A DNA stretch of 64,000 bases, from positions 1 to 64,000 of the forward strand of contig CAMAUX010000002.1 of NCBI GenBank assembly GCA_945861435.1, written 5' to 3'. Made by a program: the position numbers and the translations under genes. Shown piece after piece: positions 46,734 through 54,235 of this stretch. The DNA is from Chthoniobacter flavus (GTDB lineage Bacteria; Verrucomicrobiota; Verrucomicrobiia; Chthoniobacterales; Chthoniobacteraceae). Positions within the stretch are counted from its first letter, which is position 1; each line of letters opens with the position of its first letter. Below the pieces are notes generated by a model that was not told the DNA's origin, did not search any database, and saw only the letters and a program-made list of their open reading frames with translations.

Positions 46734-47894
46734 ATGAACGAAGGTCCTGAACGCATCGATTACCGGGAAGCTTCCGACGCCCCCGAAGTTCACTGCGCTG
46801 CGCAGCGAGAGCACCGCGACCCGGTCGCTGAAATCACGCCAATGCCGTTGTGGCTCACTGCCGTTTGTGGGGTCGCCTTGTGTTGGGCGGGTGCCTATTT
46901 GGGAGTATTTCATGGGGGTTTTTCCGGGAAAATCTATAACGAGTATGAGAGCTCGCCGTCGGCTTTATTTCCACTTCCGGCAAAGGAGGGTGCCAGAGTG
47001 GATGGCTCTGCGGTTGCGCAGACCTTGGCTCAGCTGGGGAAAACAGTATACGCGCAGTGCCAGCCTTGCCACCAGTCAACTGGCCTTGGCGTACCAGGGC
47101 AGTTCCCTCCTTTGGCTGGAGCGGAGCTCGTGGTCGGGGGGGAAAAGCGCTTGATAGCCATCCTTTTAAAGGGGCTTCAGGGGCCAATAACCGTAAGTGG
47201 CAAACCATTCAATGGAGCGATGCCCGCTTGGGAGAAAGTCCTCACCGACAAGAAGATAGCCGCAGTTGCTAGCTTCGTGAGGGCTGAATGGGGTAACGGC
47301 GCACCCGAGATTTCCGAATCGAAGGTGGCCGCCGCCCGCAAGGAGTTGGAATCGCAGTCCGCGCCCTATACGGAATCCCTGCTTTTGCAGATTCCTGCGG
47401 ACGCATCGTTGTCCGAAGGGGCGGTAGCGCCTTCCTCCCCCGCGCCGGTCCCTGATGTGCGGCCTTCCGGAGCACCCACGGCTTCTGCTTCGGGTCAGTC
47501 CGCAGACACCGAGCAGATCCAAATGGCGGCTGGAAAGCAGGTATATTCAACTATCTGCATGGCCTGTCATCAGCCGACGGGAGCCGGGCTTCCCCCAGTG
47601 TTCCCTCCACTGATCGGCACGGAATATGTGACCGGTTCACCGGAACGTCTGGCCGCGATGATTCTGAAAGGGAACGCCGGTCCCTTAACCGTCGACGGGA
47701 AGCTCTATAACAACGTCATGCCGGGGCAGGAGTCGGTTCTGACCGACGAAAAGATAGCTGCAGTGATGACCTATGTGAGGGCATCGTTCGGCAACAAGGC
47801 GCCATCGGTGTCCGCAGAAGTCGTTACAGCAGCACGCAAGAAATTTGCTGATCGGAAGACGCCGTGGACCGAGGCGGAACTCAAGTCGTTTTAA
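46734..47894 (+). CDS. Membrane-anchored diheme cytochrome c (CcoP position)
   Basis: A 386-aa protein with one helix (about 38-59) and two class-I cytochrome c domains with CQPCH (Cys109-His113) and CMACH (Cys275-His279). A Pro/Ala/Ser linker (about 220-260) joins them. Both domains follow the same pattern: GK.VY..C..CHQ.TG.G.P..FPPL, then LKG..GP..V.GK..N..MP, then VLTD.KIAAV. Domain 2 is very close to the next gene. By position it replaces CcoP, but its domains are of the oxidase-linked 'MPG' type rather than classical CcoP. Confidence 0.87.
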   Translation: MNEGPERIDYREASDAPEVHCAAQREHRDPVAEITPMPLWLTAVCGVALCWAGAYLGVFHGGFSGKIYNEYESSPSALFPLPAKEGARVDGSAVAQTLAQLGKTVYAQCQPCHQSTGLGVPGQFPPLAGAELVVGGEKRLIAILLKGLQGPITVSGKPFNGAMPAWEKVLTDKKIAAVASFVRAEWGNGAPEISESKVAAARKELESQSAPYTESLLLQIPADASLSEGAVAPSSPAPVPDVRPSGAPTASASGQSADTEQIQMAAGKQVYSTICMACHQPTGAGLPPVFPPLIGTEYVTGSPERLAAMILKGNAGPLTVDGKLYNNVMPGQESVLTDEKIAAVMTYVRASFGNKAPSVSAEVVTAARKKFADRKTPWTEAELKSF

Positions 47895-48365
47895 TTCCAT
47901 CGAATGCATTCACACATGACAAAGATCATCTCCTCCGCCTTGTTTTTGGTTTTCATCAGGATGGCCTCGGCGCAAGAGCCTTCCGACCAATCAGTTCTTG
48001 GGAAGCAGGTGTACATGACCGTGTGTTTCGCCTGCCATCAGCCGACGGGGCTTGGGCTGCCGCCTGTGTTTCCACCGATCGCGAGTTCCGAGTACGTCGT
48101 CGGCTCGCCGGAAAGGCTAGCGGCAATGATATTGAAGGGGAATGCAGGACCGATGACCGTGGACGGCAAACTTTACAACAACGTCATGCCCGGACAGGAG
48201 GCGATGTTGACGGACGATAAAATTGCGGCTGTGATGACTTACGTTCGCTCCAACTTCAACAACAAGGCTCCTGCTGTAGATGCGAGCGTTGTGGCCGCAG
48301 CCCGGAAGAAGTTCGAGGAACGAAAGACTCCCTGGACAGAGGCCGAGTTGAAGGCTTGGAAGGAG
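47034..48365 (+). repeat. Triplicated cytochrome c module (two domains plus next gene)
   Basis: Three copies of one module of about 115-120 residues lie in a row: 47034-47380 (domain 1 of the diheme protein), 47532-47891 (domain 2) and 48000-48365 (the monoheme gene). Copies 2 and 3 agree over long runs, for example RLAAMILKGNAGP, NNVMPGQE and the C-terminal KTPWTEAELK, and their DNA is alike too. Copy 1 is more diverged. The pattern suggests domain duplication, then a recent gene-domain duplication. Confidence 0.8.
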
Positions 48366-48368
48366 TAA
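47904..48368 (+). CDS. Periplasmic monoheme cytochrome c
   Basis: A 154-aa exported cytochrome. A signal peptide (to about ASAQ, residue 24; ATG 47916 is an alternative start) is followed by one heme site CFACH (Cys41-His45), a Met-containing NVMPGQE segment as probable axial ligand region, and a helical end. It is a near copy of the second domain of the upstream diheme protein. It may be the soluble carrier between ACIII and the CuA site, or a bound oxidase subunit. Confidence 0.87.
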   Translation: MHSHMTKIISSALFLVFIRMASAQEPSDQSVLGKQVYMTVCFACHQPTGLGLPPVFPPIASSEYVVGSPERLAAMILKGNAGPMTVDGKLYNNVMPGQEAMLTDDKIAAVMTYVRSNFNNKAPAVDASVVAAARKKFEERKTPWTEAELKAWKE

Positions 48369-48417
48369 TTTCCGGAACACCTTCCGAACGAAATAGTTTC
48401 AAAAACAAAACTCTATT

Positions 48418-50277
48418 ATGGTTTCTCACTCTGCCGATGCTGGTCATCACGAGCATCATGACGACGATCATCATGAGCTTGGATTCTGGAGGAAGTACGT
48501 TTTCTCGACGGATCACAAGGTGATTGGGATCCAGTATGGGATCACCGGGTTGCTATTCCTACTGTTTGGTTTTGCCCTGATGCTTGTGATGCGATGGCAG
48601 CTTGCGCATCCCGGGACGCCAATGCCTTACATCGGCAGTTTCCTCGGCAGCCTGCCCGTGATCAAGGATCACTTCCCTGGCGGGGTCATGTCCGCAGACG
48701 GTTACAATGAGTTTGGAGCGATGCACGGGACCATCATGGTTTTCTTTGGTATCGTACCCGTGGCATTCGCTGCATTCGGGAACTTCGCAGTTCCTCTCCA
48801 GATTGGTGCGCCGGACATGACATTTCCGCGTATTAACATGGGTAGCTACTGGTGTTTCTTTATTAGCTGCATCTTCATGCTAGTGAGCTTCTTGGTGCCC
48901 GGCGGGGCGGCGAAGTCGGGTTGGACTTCTTATCCACCGCTCTCGGGGATTGCCGACTCCGGGGTTGGATTTCATCAGTTCTTCAACGGGCAGACTCTCT
49001 GGCTGACGGGCATGATATTCAATATCACGGCGTCGTTGATGGGCTCTGTGAATTTTATTGCCACCATCATCCAGCTTCGTGCCCCCGGGATGACGTGGAT
49101 GAGGATGCCGTTCTTTGTCTGGACCCAGTTTGTCACCGCCTTCCTCCTGCTTCTGGCATTTCCGCCGTTGGAGGCTGCGGGGATCTTTCAGTTCATGGAC
49201 CGCGTATTTGGCACGAGCTTCTTTATGCCCACGGGTCTTGTGGTTGGGCAGCAGCTCACCCACTGGTCTGGTGGCGGGAGCCCGCTCCTATGGCAGCATC
49301 TCTTCTGGTTTCTTGCGCATCCTGAGGTTTACGTGCTGATCCTGCCGGGGATTGGCATTATTGCCGAGGTTGTAGCCAACAATACGCGGAAGCCAATATA
49401 CGGCTACAAGGCGATGGTGGGTGCGATCTTCGTGCTGGGTTTTCTTTCATTCATTGTCTGGGCGCATCACATGTACATGACTGGTATGGGCGCCAAAGTG
49501 GCCGCATTTTTCCAGACGACGACGATCATGATTTCAGTGCCTTCTGTGATTCTTATCACGGCGCTTCTGTTGTCGCTCTGGGGCGGGTCAATCCGCTTCA
49601 CGGTACCGATGATGTTTGCAACGGCTTTCCTGCCGATGTTCGGCATTGGGGGGCTTACGGGTATTCCCCTGGCCTTCAACGCTGTGGACATGTACCTCCA
49701 CGACACGTACTACATCATAGGTCACTTCCACTACATCGTGGCCCCAGGTACTATCTTTGCGATCTTTGCTGGGGTGTATTATTGGTTTCCCAAGGCGGCC
49801 GGGCGTTCCATGAATGATTTCCTCGGGCGTGTTCACTTTTGGGGATCGCTCATTTCGATCAACGGGATTTTCTTTCCCATGTTTTTGCAGGGCATGGCTG
49901 GTGTCCATCGGCGCTGGTACGATGGTGGCGGCGCATCGCTGGACCAGTTGACCTACCAGCTTGCCGGCCCAGTGCTCCATTGGAACAAGTTCATGAGCTA
50001 TTCGGCCTTTCTTCTCGCTCTTGCGCAGCTTCCGTTCATTTTCAATTTTTTCTACAGCATCTTTGCAGGCAAGAGGGTCGACAGGAACCCGTGGCAGTCC
50101 ACCACGCTGGAATGGGATGCGCCTTCGCCTCCTCCGCATGGAAATTTTGACCGGCCGGTGGCTGTTTACCGTGGCCCGTATGAGTACAGCGTGCCTGGCG
50201 CTCAGAGCGACTTCACCCCCCAGTCTGAGGTTCCCGAAGGCAAGGGCAATCAAGCGGCGACTGTATCAGCTCACTAG
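48418..50277 (+). CDS. ctaD: Cytochrome c oxidase subunit I (A-family heme-copper oxidase)
   Basis: A 619-aa catalytic subunit. All metal ligands are present: low-spin heme His103 (AMHGTIM) and His437, heme a3 His435 (GHFHY), CuB His301 (AHPEVY) with Tyr305, and His350-His351 (WAHHMY). D-channel Asp133 and Glu303 are kept. The K-channel lysine position reads Leu379 (SVPSVILIT where 'AVPTGIKVF' is usual). The N-terminus is His/Asp-rich (HHEHHDDDHHE, 10-20). It follows the cytochrome genes and heads the oxidase part of the operon. Confidence 0.96.
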   Translation: MVSHSADAGHHEHHDDDHHELGFWRKYVFSTDHKVIGIQYGITGLLFLLFGFALMLVMRWQLAHPGTPMPYIGSFLGSLPVIKDHFPGGVMSADGYNEFGAMHGTIMVFFGIVPVAFAAFGNFAVPLQIGAPDMTFPRINMGSYWCFFISCIFMLVSFLVPGGAAKSGWTSYPPLSGIADSGVGFHQFFNGQTLWLTGMIFNITASLMGSVNFIATIIQLRAPGMTWMRMPFFVWTQFVTAFLLLLAFPPLEAAGIFQFMDRVFGTSFFMPTGLVVGQQLTHWSGGGSPLLWQHLFWFLAHPEVYVLILPGIGIIAEVVANNTRKPIYGYKAMVGAIFVLGFLSFIVWAHHMYMTGMGAKVAAFFQTTTIMISVPSVILITALLLSLWGGSIRFTVPMMFATAFLPMFGIGGLTGIPLAFNAVDMYLHDTYYIIGHFHYIVAPGTIFAIFAGVYYWFPKAAGRSMNDFLGRVHFWGSLISINGIFFPMFLQGMAGVHRRWYDGGGASLDQLTYQLAGPVLHWNKFMSYSAFLLALAQLPFIFNFFYSIFAGKRVDRNPWQSTTLEWDAPSPPPHGNFDRPVAVYRGPYEYSVPGAQSDFTPQSEVPEGKGNQAATVSAH

Positions 50278-50288
50278 TTAAGTCTCAC

Positions 50289-51257
50289 ATGCAAATTCCC
50301 TACGAAGTTTCATCGCGTCCGGACACTGGTCTGTACAACGCCAAGCTCGGCATTTGGTTGTTTCTGGCGTCCGAGGTCATGCTGTTCGGTGGGTTGTTTT
50401 CCGGATATATCTTCCTCCGACTTGGGGCAGAGCCCGGTTACTGGCCGCACGGTCTTCTGAATGTGCCAGTGGGGACCATGAACACGGCGGTCCTAATCCT
50501 TTCTTCCGTGACGGTGGTGCTGGCGTGGGCAGCCCTGAAGATGAGGAATTGGTCTCAGTATCGGCTTTATATGCTGATAACGATCGTTTGTGGGGTGGTG
50601 TTCCTCGGGGTAAAGCTCAGCTACGAGTATCCTCAGAAGTTCACCCACTTCGGCGTGTTCATCCGGAAGGATTCTCTCGTCAAGTATGAGGCTTATCTTG
50701 GGAACGATTTTCTTAAGTCACGTGGGCTGGAGCCTCGGGTGGAGATTTCCGGACATCTGCTGGATGCTCCGAAGGGGTCGGAGTATGAAGGAGTCGCCAA
50801 ACGGAACGCAGAGCACTTCACGCACGTGCTGCACGAGGAGGGAGTTGGCGGGCATGGCGGGGGGCCAGTGGTTCAGACGGAAGCTGCCGATGACTTTGTG
50901 ATTCAGTTGGATCCCGCGAACGCAAGGCCGACCGATCCGACGAATGAGCATCCCAGCTTTCTTCCGAAGAAGCAGACCATGATGACTGCGGTGGTGAAGA
51001 GGGAGGATGTGGAGAGCGCAGGTATGTTTGTGCCGGGGCACAGCCCCTACTTCGCGATTTACTTCACCATCACCGGTCTTCACGGGTTGCACGTGCTTGG
51101 AGGGGTAATCGTGTTTGCGTATTTCTTCTTCTTTGGTGGGAAGCTTTACAAACGAAATCCCGAACACTTTGCCAACCGGGTTGAGGTGGCTGGCTTATTC
51201 TGGCACTTTGTCGACCTCGTCTGGATTTTTGTGTTTCCGCTCTTTTACCTGCTGTAA
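50289..51257 (+). CDS. ctaE: Cytochrome c oxidase subunit III with large hydrophilic insert
   Basis: A 322-aa subunit III homolog. The first half has the usual LGIWLFLASEVMLFGGLFSGY helix and GTMNTAVLILSS. The second half has FTITGLHGLHVLGGV and VEVAGLFWHFVDLVWIFVFPLFYLL, in that order. Between helices, residues about 112-245 form a soluble insert, rich in His/Gly/Glu and without a recognised motif (HVLHEEGVGGHGGG). Typical subunit III is about 200-260 aa. It begins 11 bases after ctaD. Confidence 0.93.
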   Translation: MQIPYEVSSRPDTGLYNAKLGIWLFLASEVMLFGGLFSGYIFLRLGAEPGYWPHGLLNVPVGTMNTAVLILSSVTVVLAWAALKMRNWSQYRLYMLITIVCGVVFLGVKLSYEYPQKFTHFGVFIRKDSLVKYEAYLGNDFLKSRGLEPRVEISGHLLDAPKGSEYEGVAKRNAEHFTHVLHEEGVGGHGGGPVVQTEAADDFVIQLDPANARPTDPTNEHPSFLPKKQTMMTAVVKREDVESAGMFVPGHSPYFAIYFTITGLHGLHVLGGVIVFAYFFFFGGKLYKRNPEHFANRVEVAGLFWHFVDLVWIFVFPLFYLL

Positions 51258-51281
51258 GATTTTACAAGACTCCAAATTTTT

Positions 51282-51641
51282 ATGAGTGACACGCATAGCC
51301 ACCCTTCCATGCCAGCGGCGTCCCACGGCCACGCGGGCGCACATGAGATGCACCTGAAGTTGTATTGGGGGATTGGTGGAGTGCTGATCGCGCTTACAGG
51401 CGTCACGGTTGCGCTCAGTTACATCGATTTCGGCTCGAGAGGGCTGAACATCTTAATTGGCATGCTACTTGCCACCTTCAAGGTTTGTCTGGTTGGTGCC
51501 ATTTTCATGCACTTGAAGGGGGAGAAGGCCACAATTTGGCGTTTCCTGTACTTCACGGCGTTTTTTGTTGCGGGTCTTTTCCTTCTGACACTGTTGGCTT
51601 GGGTGGATCCAATCTTTGGGACGAACCATAACATGCATTAG
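51282..51641 (+). CDS. ctaF: Cytochrome c oxidase subunit IV-like small membrane protein
   Basis: A 119-aa protein with three hydrophobic helices of the prokaryotic subunit IV type: VLIALTGVTVALSYIDF, GMLLATFKVCLVGAIFMHL and YFTAFFVAGLFLLTLLAW. The 'FMHLKGEK' and late 'DPIFGTNHN' motifs are family-typical. The first 24 residues are His-rich (HSHPSMPAASHGHAGAHEMH), echoing the ctaD N-terminus. It has a stabilising role in the oxidase. Confidence 0.88.
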   Translation: MSDTHSHPSMPAASHGHAGAHEMHLKLYWGIGGVLIALTGVTVALSYIDFGSRGLNILIGMLLATFKVCLVGAIFMHLKGEKATIWRFLYFTAFFVAGLFLLTLLAWVDPIFGTNHNMH

Positions 51642-51649
51642 CACCGGAT

Positions 51650-51835
51650 ATGTCGCTAAGAGCCTTCCATATTCTTTTCATTCTGTTGTCCGTGATTCTT
51701 TGTGTCGTTTGCTCCTACTGGGCGTTCGCAACGGGAGCAGGCTTTTACTTTGGAATTGGGTCGGCTCTTTCGGGGGTGATTCTGACGGTGTACGGGGTTC
51801 GTTTTGTGTCAAAGACAAGGGGTGTGATCCGATGA
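51650..51835 (+). CDS. 61-aa two-helix membrane protein in the oxidase cluster
   Basis: A very small protein of two hydrophobic helices (about 5-24 and 29-50) with a basic end (SKTRGVIR). It starts 8 bases after ctaF and overlaps the next start by 4 bases (ATGA), which argues that it is a real gene. No family is recognised. Location suggests an oxidase accessory subunit or assembly aid; this is inference. Confidence 0.7.
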   Translation: MSLRAFHILFILLSVILCVVCSYWAFATGAGFYFGIGSALSGVILTVYGVRFVSKTRGVIR

Positions 51836-52122
51836 GGCTCGGCGCTTTAAGTCTGCGGTTTCCATCGGTGTACATTCTGCTGCTGTGCTTGCTTACTCCC
51901 AGGATGATATTTGCGTGCGCGGTGTGTATGGGGGATGCGAACTCCCGGGAGGCTGGCGCGATGAACGCCGCGATATTCCTGATGCTGGGCTTCATTGGCG
52001 GGGTACTTGGGTTGATTGTTGCGGCCGGGGTTCACTTGGTGCGCAAGGCACGCTTGTCGGTGGGGCCGGATCTCGCGTTTGCAACGTCTGTCCCTGTTAA
52101 CAATCAAGACGAGGAAAAATAA
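51832..52122 (+). CDS. Small exported or membrane CxxC protein in the oxidase cluster
   Basis: A 96-aa product. A signal-like hydrophobic segment (about 11-26) is followed by a CAVCMGDANSREA motif (CxxC at 29-32), and then a second helix (about 46-66) and a polar tail. The CAVC motif next to a membrane helix suggests metal or thiol chemistry, perhaps copper handling for CuA or CuB assembly. I recall similar small proteins beside oxidase genes but know of no tested function. It lies immediately before subunit II. Confidence 0.72.
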   Translation: MRLGALSLRFPSVYILLLCLLTPRMIFACAVCMGDANSREAGAMNAAIFLMLGFIGGVLGLIVAAGVHLVRKARLSVGPDLAFATSVPVNNQDEEK

Positions 52123-52123
52123 G

Positions 52124-52882
52124 ATGCTAAACAAACTTCTAGGGATTGTTCCTGATGCTTCGGAGCATGGATATCTGGTGGATCACATGCTGGAGTTCTG
52201 CCACTGGTTCATGCTCCTTCTGTTCGTGGGTTGGATCGCCTACTTCCTGTACGCGATTGTGAGGTTCCACAGGTCCCGCAACCCGCGTGCGAGTTATCAC
52301 GGGGTCACCGGTCACTTATCCACGCATCTGGAGTTCACCGTGGTCATTGTGGAGGCGGTGCTGCTTTTGGGTTTCGGGCTTCCGCTGTGGGGGAAGCGAG
52401 TTACGGAGGAGTCTTTTCCTGACAAGGCGGAGGCATTGAGGATCCACGCTGTTGGCGAGCAGTTTGGATGGAACTTTCATTACCCGGGCGCGGACGGGGT
52501 TTTCGGGCGGCAGAGTGTCTTTCTGGTGAGTGGGAATAATCCGCTGGGGATTGATTGGTCGGATCCGGCAGCGGCAGATGACATCGTTTCCAAGAACGAG
52601 ATGCATCTGGTCAATTATCGGCCGACGGTTGTCGAGATCACCTCGAAGGACGTGATTCACAGTTTTGCGTTACACAACATGCGGATCACCCAAGATGCGA
52701 TGCCCGGCAGCCGGGTTCCCATGTGGTTCCGGCCGAAGCGCAATGGCACCTATGAAATCGTTTGCGCTCAGTTGTGCGGAGCTGGGCATTTTGCGATGAA
52801 GGCTTCGATGGTGGTGGAGGAAGTGAAGGACTTCGATTCTTGGTACAAGGACGCGATGGCATTGCTGCACCCGGCGAAGTAG
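52124..52882 (+). CDS. ctaC: Cytochrome c oxidase subunit II (CuA)
   Basis: A 252-aa subunit with two N-terminal helices (about 27-46 and 70-88) and a cupredoxin domain. The CuA ligands are complete: His179 (DVIHSF), Cys214 and Cys218 (CAQLC), His222 and Met225 (GHFAM). The electron-entry segment GEQFGWNFHYPG is present. No fused cytochrome c domain is seen, so a separate cytochrome must donate. Here it comes after subunits I, III and IV rather than first. Confidence 0.95.
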   Translation: MLNKLLGIVPDASEHGYLVDHMLEFCHWFMLLLFVGWIAYFLYAIVRFHRSRNPRASYHGVTGHLSTHLEFTVVIVEAVLLLGFGLPLWGKRVTEESFPDKAEALRIHAVGEQFGWNFHYPGADGVFGRQSVFLVSGNNPLGIDWSDPAAADDIVSKNEMHLVNYRPTVVEITSKDVIHSFALHNMRITQDAMPGSRVPMWFRPKRNGTYEIVCAQLCGAGHFAMKASMVVEEVKDFDSWYKDAMALLHPAK

Positions 52883-52883
52883 G

Positions 52884-53324
52884 ATGGATATGTCCCGCGT
52901 GGTTACGCCGGGGCAGAATAACTTGAAAGACCTTGGCATAACCGTGTCGGCGGACGTTCGGTTGGCGTGCTTTGCGAAGTACGTCGTGGCTGCTATGTTC
53001 GTTTTGGTGTTAACCGGCGGGCACACGACTACGTCCGTCGCTGGTATTGCTTTCGCCGACTGGCCGTTAAGTGACGGATCCGTGAATCATACCAGATGGT
53101 GGACTGACGTGATGCAGCGTTTGGAGCACGTTCATTGGTTTGCGGCCAAGACGGTTGGACTGATTGTTGCTGTTGTTTGCGCGAGGGTATGGCGGTGTCC
53201 GTGGGCTGTGCCAGTTGCTTCGGTGAGTTCGGCCGTACTGGCCGGGGCCGGGCTGCTGGCATCGGGGGTGTGGTTGAGTCTGCGTGCTACCATTCGCGCG
53301 GAATGTGAGGAGGGTGGGCAATGA
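52884..53324 (+). CDS. Half-length heme A synthase-like protein (CtaA/COX15 N-terminal repeat)
   Basis: A 146-aa protein matching only the first half of CtaA. It has TGGHTTTSVAGIAFADWPLS (the 'S.G...DWP' motif) and RLEHVHWFAAKTVGL with Glu81, His82 and His84 at the heme-site positions. Three hydrophobic helices are predicted (about 33-53, 88-106, 113-132). Full CtaA is about 300 aa with two such repeats. Compact versions exist in some lineages and may dimerise, so this could be functional. It overlaps ctaB by 4 bases. ATG 52890 is an alternative start. Confidence 0.75.
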   Translation: MDMSRVVTPGQNNLKDLGITVSADVRLACFAKYVVAAMFVLVLTGGHTTTSVAGIAFADWPLSDGSVNHTRWWTDVMQRLEHVHWFAAKTVGLIVAVVCARVWRCPWAVPVASVSSAVLAGAGLLASGVWLSLRATIRAECEEGGQ

Positions 53325-54235
53325 GTCGCGCTTCCGACGAGGTGATGTTGGGGGGTGCTGATGCCCGCGAGTCGGGCTTAGTGGGAGACCTCCTTGTTCT
53401 TACGAAGGCGCGGCTGAGCCTGCTTGTCATTGTGACGACCTTCGTGGGGTTCTGTATTGGAAGCGGGGACGTGTTGGATTGGTGGGCGCTTGTGAACACC
53501 TGTGGGGGGACTGCGCTTGCTGCCGCGGCAGCGGCGGTTCTTAACCAGTGGGCCGAGGTTCATGTCGATCGGTTGATGGAGCGTACGAAGGCGAGGCCCC
53601 TGCCTGCGGGAAGGATGCGCTCGAGGAGTGCGCTCATTTTGGGGCTGGGTTTGCTGGTGGCGGGTATGAGTTGGTTGTGGGCATCGACGAACGCATTGAG
53701 CGCGCTACTGGCTGGAGCGACGGTTTTCATTTACATCTTGATTTACACGCCGATGAAGCGACGGACGGCGGCGTGTACGTTCGTGGGGGCGGTATCTGGG
53801 GCAATTCCGCCGGTGATTGGCTGGGCGGCTGCATCCGGTGCAGATCCTCTGCTTGCGCCGTCTGCGTGGATTTTGTTCGGCATTTTGTTTGCGTGGCAGA
53901 TGCCTCATTTTCTTGCGATTGCGTGGATGTACCGGGATGAGTACGCGCAGGCTGGGTTTGTGATGCTCAAGAGGGATGATGTCACTGGGGTCGTGACGGC
54001 GATGACTAGCCTGCTGTTTACCGTTGTCCTTTCCGGAGTTTGCCTGACGGCTTGGCGCCTTCAGGTGAGCGGTATTGGTTTTCTTGTAGGGGCTTCGGTT
54101 TTGAATGCGTGCCTGATGGTGATGGCTGTGCGTTTTCTTCTGGTGAGGTCGAGGAGTGCGGCTCGTCTGCTTTTTTTCGGGTCGATATTTTATCTGCCGT
54201 TGGTGCTTGGGTTGATGGTTTTCACCAAGAAATGA
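53321..54235 (+). CDS. ctaB: Protoheme IX farnesyltransferase (heme O synthase)
   Basis: CtaB prenylates heme B to heme O, the step before heme A. The 304-aa UbiA-family membrane protein has TKARLSLLVIVTTFVGF, the first allylic-binding motif (NQWAEVHVDRLMERTKARPL), YTPMKRRT, the GAIPPVIGW loop and AWQMPHFLAIAWMYRDEYAQ with the second acidic cluster. Nine or so helices are expected. The start overlaps the CtaA-like stop (ATGA) and its own stop overlaps the Sco gene. Confidence 0.95.
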   Translation: MSRASDEVMLGGADARESGLVGDLLVLTKARLSLLVIVTTFVGFCIGSGDVLDWWALVNTCGGTALAAAAAAVLNQWAEVHVDRLMERTKARPLPAGRMRSRSALILGLGLLVAGMSWLWASTNALSALLAGATVFIYILIYTPMKRRTAACTFVGAVSGAIPPVIGWAAASGADPLLAPSAWILFGILFAWQMPHFLAIAWMYRDEYAQAGFVMLKRDDVTGVVTAMTSLLFTVVLSGVCLTAWRLQVSGIGFLVGASVLNACLMVMAVRFLLVRSRSAARLLFFGSIFYLPLVLGLMVFTKK

